DNA of 64,000 bases from Cristatella mucedo. Taxonomy: Eukaryota > Bryozoa > Phylactolaemata > Cristatellidae. Under the pieces are notes generated by a model. The model saw only the letters and a list, made by a program, of their open reading frames with translations. It was not told where the DNA came from and searched no databases. The position numbers and the translations under genes were made by a program. The stretch spans positions 2,085,001 through 2,149,000 of the forward strand of contig WPIO01000063.1 of assembly GCA_009760855.2 (NCBI GenBank), given 5' to 3'. Numbering within the stretch: position 1 is the first letter of the stretch; the number at the start of each line of letters is the position of its first letter. Below, in pieces: positions 24,418 to 36,005 of the stretch.

Positions 24418-25170
24418 AAATAACAATAACAATAATAATAATAAAACATTTGTGTAGCACCATAGGAGAACTTAATCTCATTCTAGGTACTTTACACATG
24501 CTGTAAAGGAAGCATGCTCGAATGGTCAGTGGTAACGTCCGAATATCAACAAACATGACGTGGTTAGAGGCGACATGTACATTTGCACGTGTTAACATGT
24601 AAATACGGTAAGTGGTGGCATGCACAGTGTCAGTACGCACAACCTTAAAAAGGACGAATCTCAAGGACGCACACTAAATGCTGTAATAAGCAGGTCGTCA
24701 AGTCAGAGAATGTCGTGACTTCAGTCTTGAGTCCGGAGATCCAGGCTCCGGTACCACGCGAACAAAAGGCGCGGTCTCCAGAGGTTCGTACAAGGTGCAG
24801 ACAAACGACCCGGAAAGGCGGGTGGTACGATGCTTAGCCTGGCGGGGGAGTAGTTCTGATAGGTAGGCTGGCGCCAAAGAATGAAAGGACCTAAAAGCGA
24901 GCGGCCGAACCCTGGAGTCGATGCGCTGCTTGAATGGAAGCCAGTGCACGTCTGTGAGAATGGTGTGATGTGACAGCTGCGACGCTCACGACAGACAAGC
25001 CTAGCTGCAGAGTTTCGCACCAGATGTGAGCGCCTTATTGCAAAGGCTGGTAAACCACCAAGCAGCGAATGACAGAGGTCGACACGGAATGTCAAAAATG
25101 CATAGACCAATTTAAATGTGGCATCCCTGTCGAAGGATGTCTAAATTTGAGAAATGCTACGAGCTGAAAG
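24418..25170 (-). mobile_element. 5'-truncated LINE-A copy
   Basis: On the minus strand, motifs from the C-terminal ORF2 segment appear in frame pieces: [32 protein letters not shown] and HWLPFKQRID. Frameshifts and stops separate them. The 3' UTR and an AAT-type tail lie at 24418-24500. It is non-functional and of moderate age. Confidence 0.88.
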
Positions 25171-25944
25171 TATGCGTGCTGACTGCGTGCATGTAGAGTG
25201 TAGAGAGCTTCGATTTGTGGCTGCTGCTTGCTTCGTTGTTTCGCGGGATTTCTGCATTTGAACTTCTGAAGACGCCGACGCGAAGCTGCCAAGTCCGCAG
25301 ATGCCGCAGGGGTCACCCGGTTTCGCGGAGGTCAAAGAGGAGAGTCAGAGGGAGCTGCGGCCCTCTGTGGCTAGAAATGCGTAATACCTGGACCAGCCTA
25401 CCTCTCTGATCTACTCGTTCGTACCAATCGATCCTAGCAAAGGCCAAGTCTAGCTTCTATAGAAGCATTGTTGAATCACAGATGCACAATCTAAAACTGC
25501 TGATGTCGACGATAGACCATCTCCTCAACCGCTCCCAGATGAGCTCCTTACCTGATGATCCTTGTGATGATCTAGCCGATCGCTTCTCGCGATTCTTTGT
25601 GCAGAAGATAGACAAGATCAGGGAATCCATCCCTGCGATGACAAACTCCCCACTAGAATGCTGTTCCCCGATTCCTGGCTGCACCTCAATGTCTACATTT
25701 AAGCAGGTCACTAGTGATCTAGTTCTGAATTTCATATCTCAATCAAAGAAGACAACAAGTCCTCTGGACCCTATTCCCACTGTCCTGCTCCTACGTTGCA
25801 TTGATCTGCTGCTGCCATGCATAAATAACATCATTAATATGTCATTAGCCTCAGGTCATGTCCCAGCACCTTTCAAAAAAGCTGTAGTCAGGCCACTTCT
25901 CAAGAAATCGACACTAGACCAAGAGAACTTAAGCAACTACCGAC

Positions 25945-26425
25945 TACGCTGACCCACAAGGCCCGCCACGGCTTAGCTCCTTCGTATCTAGCTGAACTGA
26001 ACTGCTGCATCAGTTTCAGACTGTTCGCGCCCTCAGGTCCTGTGTGGACAATAAATTAGCTGTCCCATTCCTCCGCTTAAAGACAGTTGGCGACAGAAGC
26101 TTTAGCTCTGCAGGTCCTAGACTGTGGAACTCGCTTCCACAATTCTTACGCAACGACAACTACTCTCCTACTGCCGACTATGGCACATCTTTTTCAGCGG
26201 TCCTGAACTGCTACTTCTATGCTACTCACTACCTCAACTGCTCTCCTGACTCTGCTATGCTTCCCACTTTCTCTTTGTTGCGTGAGACGAAGTCTGTTGG
26301 GTACCGAATGCGTACCGAAAGCCGCTTAGGCTGTGAGTTCGCTATACAAAACTCTCCTGCGTAACACCCACATGGTCTTTATGACTTTGTGGAGTTACTG
26401 ACGGAGATACATTACATTACATTAC
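25945..26425 (+). mobile_element. LINE-B 3' fragment nested in LINE-A
   Basis: The fragment encodes a decayed C-terminal ORF2 segment (THKARHGLAPSYL, then RSFSSAGPRLWNSLPQFL) and a 3' UTR with GACTTTGTGGAGTTACTGAC, GGAGATAC and an ATTAC repeat tail. It interrupts the LINE-A RT between the conserved L-S-N-Y-R segment and the L-P-F-L segment. LINE-A sequence resumes directly after the tail. No clear target-site duplication is visible. Confidence 0.88.
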
Positions 26426-26427
26426 AG

Positions 26428-27764
26428 TCTACCTTCTACCATTCCTATTAAAGACACTGGAACGGGTCGTGGCAGACCAGCTAAACTCATATATCGAAAC
26501 CTCACACCTTGCTAGTAAGTTCCAGTCTGACTTTAGAGCTAATCACTCCACAGAGTCAGCATTGCTTCGGGTATACAACGACCTACTTAGGAATGTAGGC
26601 ATGGGTAGAGTGTCTCTGCTTGTTTTGCTCGAGCTTTCGGCAGCTTTTGATACCATCGATCACAAAGTTCTTCTCGAACGCCTCTCATCTCGCCTGGGCA
26701 TCACTGGCACTGCTCTGCAATGGTTCAGGTCCTACCTCAGTGGGAGACTACAGAGTATTGACGTGAATGGACAAAGATCATCTGAGGTACCTCTGAAATA
26801 TGGCGTACCTCAGGGCTCAGTGCTAGGTCCGGTTCTTTTCACGGTTTATACTCTCCCTCTTGCTGATGCGATTGCCAAGCACAATCTAGGCTTTCACTTC
26901 TATGCGGATGACACTCAGTTGTACCTTTGCTGTGATCCCTCCCAGCCTTCGAGCACCTCAAATTCTCTCAACTCACTTGCTGCATGTATTGATGACATCC
27001 GCACATGGATGGCAGCAAATTTTCTAAAACTAAATGACGATAAAACTAACTTACTAGTTATAGGCAAACCCAGTGTGAGTCAGAAATTGGAAAGGCTGAC
27101 GCTCAAAATTGGCTCTGCCAGCATATCTCTTGTTGAGTCAGCTCGAAATCTAGGTGTCATATTCCAAAGCGACCTCTCGTTAGACAACCATATCAGCTCC
27201 ACAGTCAAATCTGCCTATTTTCAGCTTCATAACATTGCTAAAATTCGGGCTTGTTTAGATAAGGATACCACATCTAAGTTGATCCATGCATTCGTGACAT
27301 CCCGTCTCGGCTTCTGTAACTCACTGCTTACTGGCCTACCGGCATGTGCGATCAGGCGATTGCAGCTGGTGCAAAACTCTGCAGCTAGGCTTGTCTGTCG
27401 TGAGCGTTGCAGTTGCCACATTACTCCACTTCTCGCCGACCTGCACTGGCTACCAGTCAAGCAACGGATTGACTTCAAGGTTTTGTCGCTCACTTTGAGG
27501 TCCCTTCATTCTATGGCTCCAGCCTATCTGTCAGATATACTACCCCATCAGGCCAAGCATCGTACCACTCGCTTTTCGGAATCCAACAGTCTAGAAATAC
27601 ATCATACAAACCTCAAATCCTTTGGAGACCGTGCATTTAGTTCGTATGCTCCCAAAGCCTGGAACTCCCTCCCGACCTGCGTCACAACATCCCTTGACTT
27701 GACCACATTTAAAAACAACTTAAAAACACACCTATTTAGGACAGCATTTAGTGGGTCCCCGTGA
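26428..27764 (+). pseudogene. Reverse-transcriptase domain of LINE-A ORF2, open but truncated
   Basis: The frame is open from the LINE-B junction to the stop at 27764. It covers RT motifs from the L-P-F-L segment through FDTIDH, GVPQGSVLGP and YADD (about 26901-26912) to the conserved C-terminal segment. The catalytic Tyr-Ala-Asp-Asp is intact. The N-terminal RT residues lie on the other side of the nested insertion (25482-25944), and the endonuclease is absent, so no functional product is expected. The first in-frame codon of the long ORF at 26469 is GTG, not a real start. Confidence 0.85.
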
Positions 27765-27995
27765 TTCGTCCTTGATGTGCTTATGCGTGCTGACACTGTG
27801 CATGCTGCCACTAACCAAATTTACACGCTGACCCTGTGTATGTCACCCCTAACCTGCTATTCATGCTGTTTGTTTGTTTATCAAGCATGATATTATTCAC
27901 CATTCAATTGCATTTCCCTTTGCAGCAAATGTAAAGCACTTAGAAAGAGATTGAGTTCCCTGAGGGTGCTTAATCAAGTGCATTATTATTATTAT

Positions 27996-29384
27996 TGTTA
28001 TTACTTAATTGCTTGGTTTTATTTCTCTCATATTTTTCTTTTTACAACTCATTGCCCAATTTTCCGAGGGCCGACTGAAATATGTTACTGCCGGAGCTTG
28101 TTGGTATGTTGCCACTACCATTAGCCATTCGACGATGGTGGCGCTCCGCTGTCAGCAAAACTGGGGAGAGAAATCGCTTGATGGAACTTGAGTTTTAGGG
28201 AACCGCCCAAACAGTAGAGCGTAGGCAAACAATGCAGGGGCAACGATGAGAAGATGAAACCGCATTATTGTAGCCACATCGAAGCGTATGAGTAAAGAGC
28301 AGTCCATTTCTCTCCCGAAGACAGGACGATGTCAGTGCGACAGTGCCGATATTTACGCACTAAACTATTCAATTAAATATTAATATCTGCTGGCTGTTAA
28401 TTGATGGCGCGCACGCGTATAAAATGGACGCCGCCAGTTTCCGGACGACAGCGAGTCTCCAGAATGAGAGCTAACTACGCTGTGGCCGCTCGGCGCTCCC
28501 ACCTGGCGTGCCAGCGCTGACGAAGAGCATCTGCGGAAGAGCTCAAAGAGCGCGGAAAAACCGGGTGCTCGTCTAGCGAAGCAAAACCGGGTGCTCGTCT
28601 ATGTACGTACGACCCGTCGTGCCGCGTCGCTGTGTGCCTGCTGCCCCTTTTAACAGAACTTTCCAGCAGCGACAAGAGCTTCAGTTCCAGTTTGAAGCAC
28701 CAAAAAGCGCGTTCATCATTCGACAAGTCGTTTTATTTGTCATATCAGCTGGCTCGTTATTGAATTTGAACCCAGCGGCAGCGTTGGCTAAAGCATGTTT
28801 GCGTGATAGAAAAAGGCGGGCTTGTCAAGAGTAAATCCTAGGTGGCACCTAAACCGCTGCTTACTCTTTCAATGAAGATGACGTGTCCCTCAGTAAGCGC
28901 GAGTGTGATTATTTATTCAAGTAGATTTTCACTGAATTTAACGGGAAAAGCAGAGCTTCACAGCATTTATCGGCCTAAAAACTATTCATGGCATTTAACA
29001 TTCTCCGCCGGTTGGCATCCTGATGTTTCTCGTTACAGTCAAACAATCTAGACTAGCAATATATTCTTTCAAGTTCCACTGAGAGCCTCCGAGATGGATG
29101 ATACGCTCTGGGATGCTGCAGCCATCCAGCGTAAACCGTAGCCACGTGCGTTTGCCACAGTAAGCCTTGCGTCCCATTATGGATTTAGGGGGCGTGTCGC
29201 CACGATTTAAAGGTCGGCCTTGATCCAGATGGCCCCCCATCGTGTAAATCGCGATCCCACAAAATCCTGGCAAAGGTGCGACTCTTGCTTCTCGACCGTG
29301 GACCCTGAATCCTGACAGCACCTGCCTGCCGAAAAACAGGCCTTGCGATATTGGCTTGGTGTTCCCGCGCTGTCTATATCTGTG
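27996..29384. other. Unassigned sequence with one TATA-like element
   Basis: Mixed-composition DNA. A 27-bp tandem pair (AAAACCGGGTGCTCGTCTA twice) lies at about 28557-28603. A possible promoter at 28418 is listed separately. No recognisable exon. Confidence 0.4.
28418..28424 (+). promoter_or_regulatory. Possible TATA box
   Basis: TATAAAA sits between GC-rich flanks, and the first downstream ATG is at 28464, opening only an 18-codon frame. No exon with recognisable content follows, so this may be chance. Confidence 0.2.
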
Positions 29385-29440
29385 CTCAAATAAATAAAAA
29401 TATAATTCATTTGTATGGCGCCCTAAGAGAACCTATTGCC
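29385..29440 (-). mobile_element. SINE-1 tail fragment
   Basis: AAATATAATTCATTTGTATG followed by GCGCCCTAAGAGAACCTATT matches the SINE-1 3' tail in reverse orientation. The tRNA-like head is missing. Confidence 0.6.
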
Positions 29441-29507
29441 ATATATGTATACCTTGTCCTATATACCTTGTCCTTGGTCGTTAATGTCGAGCATCTTAAT
29501 GTTATGT

Positions 29508-30405
29508 ATCTCCGTCAATGTGTAGCTCCACAAAGTCGCAAGGACTACGTGTGTGTTACGCAGGAGAGCTGTGTATAGCGAACTCGCGGCCTACGCGGCT
29601 TTCGGTAAGCATACGGGAGCCAACAGACTTCATCTCACGTAACAAAGAGAATTGAGAAGCATGGCAAAGCCAGGAGAGCACAGTTGAAGCAGTGAGTAGC
29701 ATGGAAGTAGCAGCTCAGAACCGCTGGAAATGATGCACCACAGTCGGCATCGGGAGAGTAGTTGTCGTTGCGTAAGAGCAGTGGGAGTGAGTTTCACAGT
29801 CTAGGGCCTGCAGAGAAAAAGCTTCAGCCGCCAACGGTCTGTGAGTGGAGGAACTGGAAAGCCGATTTAGTGTGCATACAGGTCCTGAGGGCCCGGGGAG
29901 GCTGAAACTGGTGCAGCAGTTCACCTAGGTATGGAGGAGCCAAGCCGCAGCAGGCCTTTTGGGTCAGCGTAAGAACCTCACCCTGTATCCGTTGATCAAC
30001 AGGCAGCCATCCTAGCTGCTTCAGCAAAGGAGCCACTTGGTCAAACATCTGGGATTTATAAACAAGCGTTGCAGCCACATTTAATCGCCAGCTGCATAGT
30101 GACATAGTGACTTTCTTTGATACCCCAGCCTAAAGGGAATTACAGTAATCCAGCCAAGACAGAACAATGGAGCTAGTTAGATTTTTTGCAAGCCGCCATG
30201 GAAGACAGTTCTTAACATTAGATAAAGGGAAGCAGTCTTCTTAACGAAGCCTTCAAAATTTAAGCAGCTGTTGAAGACGACACCTAAATTCCGAGTACAT
30301 ACATCACGGCAGCATCCCCAATTAGAAGAGCAAACCCGTCTAGTGCAACCACTTTTTTCCGTTTTAAACTGTTGGTGGCGGTCATCGGCTGTGCGAATCA
30401 AAACA
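29508..30405 (-). mobile_element. LINE-B 3' half
   Basis: Minus-strand reading gives RNLGVVFNSCLNFEGFVKKT, LKQLGWLPVDQRIQGEVL and a TQKACCGLAPPYLGELL segment. The LINE-B 3' UTR follows, ending GGAGATACATAACATT. Small frameshifts break the ORF. It is the longest LINE-B 3' copy in the window and shows that the shorter 26.1, 32.9 and 35.7 kb fragments derive from a true LINE. Confidence 0.85.
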
Positions 30406-30409
30406 ACAT

Positions 30410-31234
30410 GCAGCACTCCCATTGGCCGCGCGGAGTGGTCGGTGTGAGTCTGGCTGGGGCTGGGGGGGGGGGTGGACATCGTTGTGGGCGCGGTCACGCC
30501 CACAACGTCTCCTCGATGCACCTCCCGGCGAATGTTAGCCTTCCACCTTTCTGTTTTTATCGCCCGCCACCTCGCTCTCTGATTCTTATGCGACTAGCTC
30601 GTAGGTTCTCATAAGCAGGGACTCTCTTGGAACGTTACGACGATTTCGCCGGTCGAGTTGTCTCCCATGCTTTTCACAGCAATGAAGAAGTCGTGTGCCT
30701 TGACAGGTGCCCATGACTGGTCGGTTGCTAAGTCTTGCCCGAGTTTTGGCCAAGAAGTAGAACTCGCAATCCGCACGACTCCACTGAAAATCCTCCTCAA
30801 ATCGCCAACATGAAGCTCCAATTTACATTGCATATAAGACTGGACACAATTCAAAGTGCACACATTAAACGTCACTCTATTGTACGAAAGCGTTCTCATG
30901 CAATGCACTGCAATCGAATGCAACGGCCCGGCCCCATCGGCGCCGCAATCAACCGCAATCCGCCGTGAAGCGAGCAGAGCGCGTACACTAGAGGCTCTAA
31001 TCGCGATTGCACGCTGCTCTACTCTTCGGTTATTGTGTACCCGCAAAATTTCACTACAATTGCCTTCATCATTCTGTGGCTCTGGGCCAAACCAGCGGGG
31101 CAACAAGCTGAGTGTATGTGTTCGGCCATTTCTAAGCAGTCATTAGAAAATAATAGGGTTTTCCGTGATGGAGTGATGGTTGATATCACGAGCATAGCAG
31201 AGACGCGTAGAAAAATCTAATAACCAACTCGTAT
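30410..31234. other. Unassigned sequence
   Basis: A short inverted repeat around GTTGTGGGCG and CGCCCACAAC lies at about 30480-30505. No gene or element is recognised. Confidence 0.4.
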
Positions 31235-34200
31235 ATAATTGCCGACGAGTTCTTCATAATTACAGCAATAATAACAACAACAAAAATTCGATATTTGTAA
31301 AGCATCCTAAAAGAGCTAAATCTCCTCCTAGGCAGCGTGTCAATGCTGTACAGGAAGCATGCTGTTTTTATAGTGACAACATGCAGAGTTTCGGCACGCA
31401 TATAAGCCGACTAAGAACAATTCGCATGGGCTTGCGAGGGCTGTGAGAAACAGGTGCATGTTTAGCTACTTTTAAAATGTCGATCGTGTCGTCAACCGGA
31501 GTGAGCTCCTGGCTTTGGGAGCATGCGAGCACTGAGTTTCCACATTGAGTTTGATAACTGATTGAGGCTCAGCTAAACGACTCCGAGTCGCCCGAGCTGC
31601 TGGTACGATGACGTAGCCGGATCCGGAAGTAGTTCGAGTAGGTAGGCAGGAGCAGAAGAACGAAGGTACCTAAATGTGAGGGGGGACTTAGTCGATGCGC
31701 CGGTTGATGGGAAGCCAGTGAAGGTCAGTGAGAAGTGGTGTGATGCGACTGCAACGTTTACGATTGACAAGAGTGGTGTGAGTTTGTACACCAACTGTAA
31801 GCACCTAATTGCACTGACAGGACGACCAGCTTCGAGTAGTGAGTTGCAGAAGCCGAGACGGGAAATCGTAAAAGCATAGAGCAACGTTAATTAAGATATC
31901 CCTGCCTAAGCAGGTCTGAGTTTTTGCAATGTTGCATAGGTGAAATTAGACAGATTTGAATGTGGAGCTGATGTCGTCCAATCAAAGGTCACTAGGACAC
32001 CCAGATATCGTGCAGCTGCAGGAGATACGCTTGCTGGGCACTTTTTTGAGGGATAGGTTTTCCAATTTCTGAGTAACACTGGGTTTTCCTATAATTAACA
32101 AGGTGTTTTTATAGTCGTTTAATTTGAGAAAGTGTGCTGTCATCCAAGTGCAAATGACAGCAATACGTACAGCAACAGAGTAGTGAGACTTCAGCTGTAA
32201 TGCACGAAGGCATATAAAAGCATTGCCTGTCATCTGCATACAATAAAAGCCTATATAGTGTTCTACAATTAAAATAGAAAGAAAGGATTTAGAGGTTCTT
32301 CGGATGAATGATGTCCGCTGACATAAATGCTCTGAAGTTTCTCACTGAAATAGGACCTAAACCGTTACAGGGCAGTGATATTCAGGCGAGACGAGACTCG
32401 TTAAAAGAGACTTGGTGATCAATGAACAAAACAAGCACATATAGTGAGACTCTACTTAAATCTGCATTCCTGAGAAGATCTTCTCATAATACGAATACAT
32501 TCGCAGCAGTGCTGACTCTGTGGAGTGATTATAACTAAAAGCTGACCGGAGCTTTCTTGCTAAGCTCGAAGGTTTGATGAGTTTAGTCGGTCTGCCACTA
32601 CTCATTACAATGTAGTTGATAGGAACTGCAGTGGGGAGGCTGCGCAGAAGTTGCTTAAGCTCTTCTAGTCTAGTGTTGCCCAATTAACGAGTGGCCGAAC
32701 AACCTTTTTCAAAAATTCAGGGACAAGACCTTAGGCTAAGGACATATTTATTATGCTATTTGAACAAGGCAGCAGCAAATCTATGCATCGCACAAGTAGG
32801 ACAGTAGGGATCTAGAGGTGTAGAGGGCAAAAAGTTTTCTCAGACTGGGGTATGAACTTTGAGATGAGGTCACTAGTGGCAGACATGAAGATGTGCATCG
32901 AGGTCTTACGAAACGACAACTACTCTCCAACTGCCGACTATGGCACATCTTTTTCAGCGGTCCTGAACTGCTACTTCTATGCTACTCACTACCTCAACTG
33001 CTCTCATGACTCTGCTATGCTTCCCACTTTCTCTTTGTTGCGTGAGACGAAGTCTGTTGGGTACCGAATGCGTACCGAAAGCCGCTTAGGCTGTGAGTTC
33101 GCTATATAAAACTCTCCTGCGTAACACCCACATGGTCTTTATGACTTTGTGGAGTTACTGACGGAGATACATTACTGCACGGAGCTGAGTGAGAGGAGTC
33201 CAGTGGGCGTGCTATCTCGGGGACGGACTGTTTGATCTAATCTATCTTGCTGATAAAGAAGTTAAGATAATAGATCTGCTAGATCCCCCCCAAGATCGCA
33301 AGGCGGGGTACTATCTTGAGAGCGGTTAAGGTGGTTGATGGTCAACATCAGCATTTTTGACTTGCACATCTGCGATTCGACTTTGTCTTTACAGAGACTG
33401 GACTTGGTATAAGCTATGATAGATTGGTATGATCTACACTAGCTCGCTTTCGCAAGCTTGCGCGTAGTCATCCTAGCTAGTTCGATATCTGCAGTAAACC
33501 GCAGGCCACCATGACAAAGGCGTAGCATATACTGCACACAGTCAGGGGAGAAAAAATGACCAGAACTTCGGCCAAGTATCGTATAGTAGCATTCCACCAG
33601 CGTTGACAGTTCGAATGGAGGATTGAGCAGCAGCAGCAGGGGCGAGGAAGATTTTTTCGATCTGAGGATCATGCATCAGTGTCAAGTTTCTTGAGGTTTT
33701 TCAAATCGACGACGATTCTCGTTATCGATTTGTACCACGACTGCAAACTGAATGAGATCCGAATATAGTCAGTCAGATGTGCAGAATTTGGCAGCAATAG
33801 GGGTTGACAGCAAACAATCGTGGGAGAATATTAGGTCGAGTGTGTGCCCTTTAAAGATTGGTGTGGGGCCACGCAAATGAGCTAAATGAGAAAATGAATC
33901 GGTCAGTGTACGAAATTCGATCTTTTCGAGGGGTCAGTTAAGTCTTCCGACATGAACCTAGAACGAGGAGGGAACTATTTCTTGTCACAGAATCGAAAAG
34001 TGGTCACAGAAATAAGCCACAGTATCGGCGAAAGCAAACAGGTAAAAGGGGTCGTCGACAGTCGCGTCCAGTATTAATTACAAGGAGTTTATTGCACCAC
34101 TGAACGTGCTTTCCATGTGCACACGTTAAGATTAGTGCCCGAGGTAATAGTAGGCCTGACGACCACTAAGTTTGAGAATGCTTTTAATGCATCGGCCGAT

Positions 34201-34250
34201 GCTGGTGCCTGGCGGCAGAGCTCGGCGAGTACGGCTATGCATGCACATTA
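31235..34250 (-). mobile_element. Long decayed LINE-A copy including endonuclease remnant
   Basis: On the minus strand the element starts near 34.2 kb with a NVCTWKARSVV-like endonuclease N-terminus. A HLRGPTPIFKGHTLDLIFS stretch, matching the G-H-T-L-D-L motif of L2/CR1-type endonucleases, lies at about 33.8 kb. RT fragments follow (NHSTESALLRMYS at 32.5 kb; other pieces to 31.6 kb), then the 3' UTR and an AAC/AAT-type tail near 31.27-31.33 kb. Stops and frameshifts are frequent. A LINE-B 3' fragment is inserted at 32904-33175. This is the only copy showing most of ORF2 and it is long dead. Confidence 0.75.
32904..33175 (+). mobile_element. LINE-B 3' fragment (short form), nested
   Basis: It begins TCTTACGAAACGACAACTAC and runs to GGAGATACATTAC. 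It is nearly identical to 26144-26425 and to 35724-36005, and is inserted in the older minus-strand LINE-A copy. Confidence 0.9.
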
Positions 34251-34914
34251 GCAGGGCTCAACAATCCAATCCATTTGATTTGGTCAATGTTTGAAAGATA
34301 ATTTAGGTCTTTTATAGGAGGTAGGTTGTAAGTGGAACTTGAGGGTTGAGTGGAAATAGTCACTTGAACACGGAGATTTTCTCAAGCATCGAAAGTAAAG
34401 CTATGCTAGTCCTATTACCGAACGTCAGCAGCAAGTAGTTTGGACAGCTTTGCACACCCATTCCTCAAAACTGCACACAGTTCAATCTACCAGTCACGGA
34501 CCACATACAGCGGTTAAGTATTTATGACTTGAATACGTTGTCTAGTAGGTAAGAAGAGACCTCATTTACACCAGAGACCCGGTAGGCTTTCTCCGACGGC
34601 TAAGATGGATTGATCCGACTGTGTCGCTTGGTCATAGCTTTTCGGTAGCATGCACTAGAAGCAACTTGCCCCAAGTATGCACTGCAGACCGCCCAATCGT
34701 GTTAATTGCCAGTTGGGAAGCCTCAAGATCTAGAATCCACGCCGACGCACCAACGCAGTCCCATCTAGAACATTTTATATAATATTTGGGCATCCACGTA
34801 CTCCAATGCTCCAAGAGGGATCACTGAGATCATAATAATTAAGTAAACGAGTTCTTGACACAATGTGAATCCCTTTCTCCAATAGCTTCACTCATAGCAT
34901 AAAAAAGGAACGGT
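34251..34914. other. Unassigned, possibly decayed LINE-A 5' sequence
   Basis: This lies just upstream (minus sense) of the endonuclease remnant and may be the 5' part of that element. No motif is strong enough to claim it. Confidence 0.3.
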
Positions 34915-35098
34915 TCCACACAGTTCTTTTCTGGGTCCATTCTAATTGTCCTACGTGTGCTTATGCAAGCTGAGGCAGCACATGTTATCACTTAACATGT
35001 CGACATCGCTTCCCTTACAGCACGTCTGAAGTGCCTAGAAAGAGATCAAGTTCTCGATGGGCGCAGTGAAAACGTCTTATTGTTATAATCATTAATAT
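34915..35098 (+). mobile_element. LINE-A 3' end fragment
   Basis: It keeps GGGTCCATTCTAATTGTCC, GTGTGCTTATGCAAGCTGA and GTGCCTAGAAAGAGATCAAG, followed by a TATTGTTATAATCATTA tail. The order matches the LINE-A 3' UTR at 27.75-27.99 kb, with heavy divergence. Confidence 0.7.
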
Positions 35099-35723
35099 GT
35101 TAGAGCAACTACAGGTTTCTTACATTAGGATGACACCAGTCAAATGTTGGCTGTCGAGCAGAATGCGAATCGCTTTCTACTTGGAAGTATGACTAGATAT
35201 GTTCAGTCATATTCAGACCGCTCTGATAACCTGCACCCTATAATCGATTTTTCATTTTATCCAGCGAAATGGGTGTAGCTCAATGAGTTGTCATCACGAC
35301 TAAACTTCTCATCAACAGAAAGAAGATACACATTTCACAGTATGGCTTCCGACAATCCAGCCACTCGATCAACTAAAGAACCAAGTTTTCACAATCAAAG
35401 CAAGGTATTTTTTAAAAATTTCTGATGACCACTGGGGGATACCTAAACTCCAAATTACCCAAGATTCAAACCGCTGGAGTTTTTCCGGACAGGAAGAGAG
35501 TGCTGCTTTTGCCAATGTTGGGGTAGAGATCAATTTTAAGTAAGCAACAGGTGCGGATGGCAAAACTCACTCATTAATCATTAGGCGACGTATTTAAAGT
35601 AACCCAAAGTCGACCGAAGGGTCGGAAGAAACTTGACCAACCAGACTATAGAGTATGAGTGCGACCTGTGGCCTCCAATGAATGGCCATGATTTCACGCA
35701 GAAACCGTTGCTATAAGGAATCC
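35099..35723. other. Unassigned AT-richer sequence
   Basis: No gene or element is recognised. Confidence 0.4.
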
Positions 35724-36005
35724 TCTTACGCAACGACATCTACTCTCCAACTGCCGACTATGGCACATCTTTTTCAGCGGTCCTGAACTGCTACTTCTAT
35801 GCTACTCACTACCTCAACTGCTCTCCTAACTCTGCTATACTTCCCACTTTCTCTTTGTTGCATGAGACGAAGTCTGTTGGGTACCGAATGCGTACCGAAA
35901 GCCGCTTAGGCTGTGAGTGCGCTATACAAAACTCTCCTGCGTAACACCCACATGGTCTTTATGACTTTGTGGAGTTACTGAAGGAGATACATGACATTAC
36001 ATTAC
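35724..36005 (+). mobile_element. LINE-B 3' fragment (short form)
   Basis: It begins TCTTACGCAACGACATCTAC and ends with GACATTACATTAC. It is nearly identical to the two other short LINE-B copies and has the same 5' truncation point as the 32.9-kb copy. Confidence 0.9.

Larger units (their letters stand above)
25395..27995 (+). mobile_element. LINE-A copy (L2/CR1-type non-LTR retrotransposon) with largely intact RT
   Basis: The copy begins in the endonuclease-RT linker (SSFYRSIVESQMHNLKLL), continues through SKKTTSPLDPIPTVLL and PFKKAVVRPLLKKS, and is interrupted at 25945-26425 by a LINE-B fragment. The rest of RT then runs open to a stop at 27764. Motifs include HSTESALL, LLELSAAFDTIDHKVLL, GVPQGSVLGPVLF, FHFYADDTQLYL and the C-terminal [12 protein letters not shown] and PKAWNSLP. 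The 3' UTR contains AAATGTAAAGC, an AGAGATTGAGTTCCCT stretch and an ATT tail. The endonuclease is missing, so this is a 5'-truncated, dead copy, but its RT is the best preserved in the window. Assignment to the L2 or CR1 side of the Jockey group is from motif style only. Confidence 0.92.

Noticed and set aside
28995-29321. 108-codon minus-strand frame
   Set aside because: No recognisable domain or splice context, and it sits between retroelements. Left as unassigned sequence.
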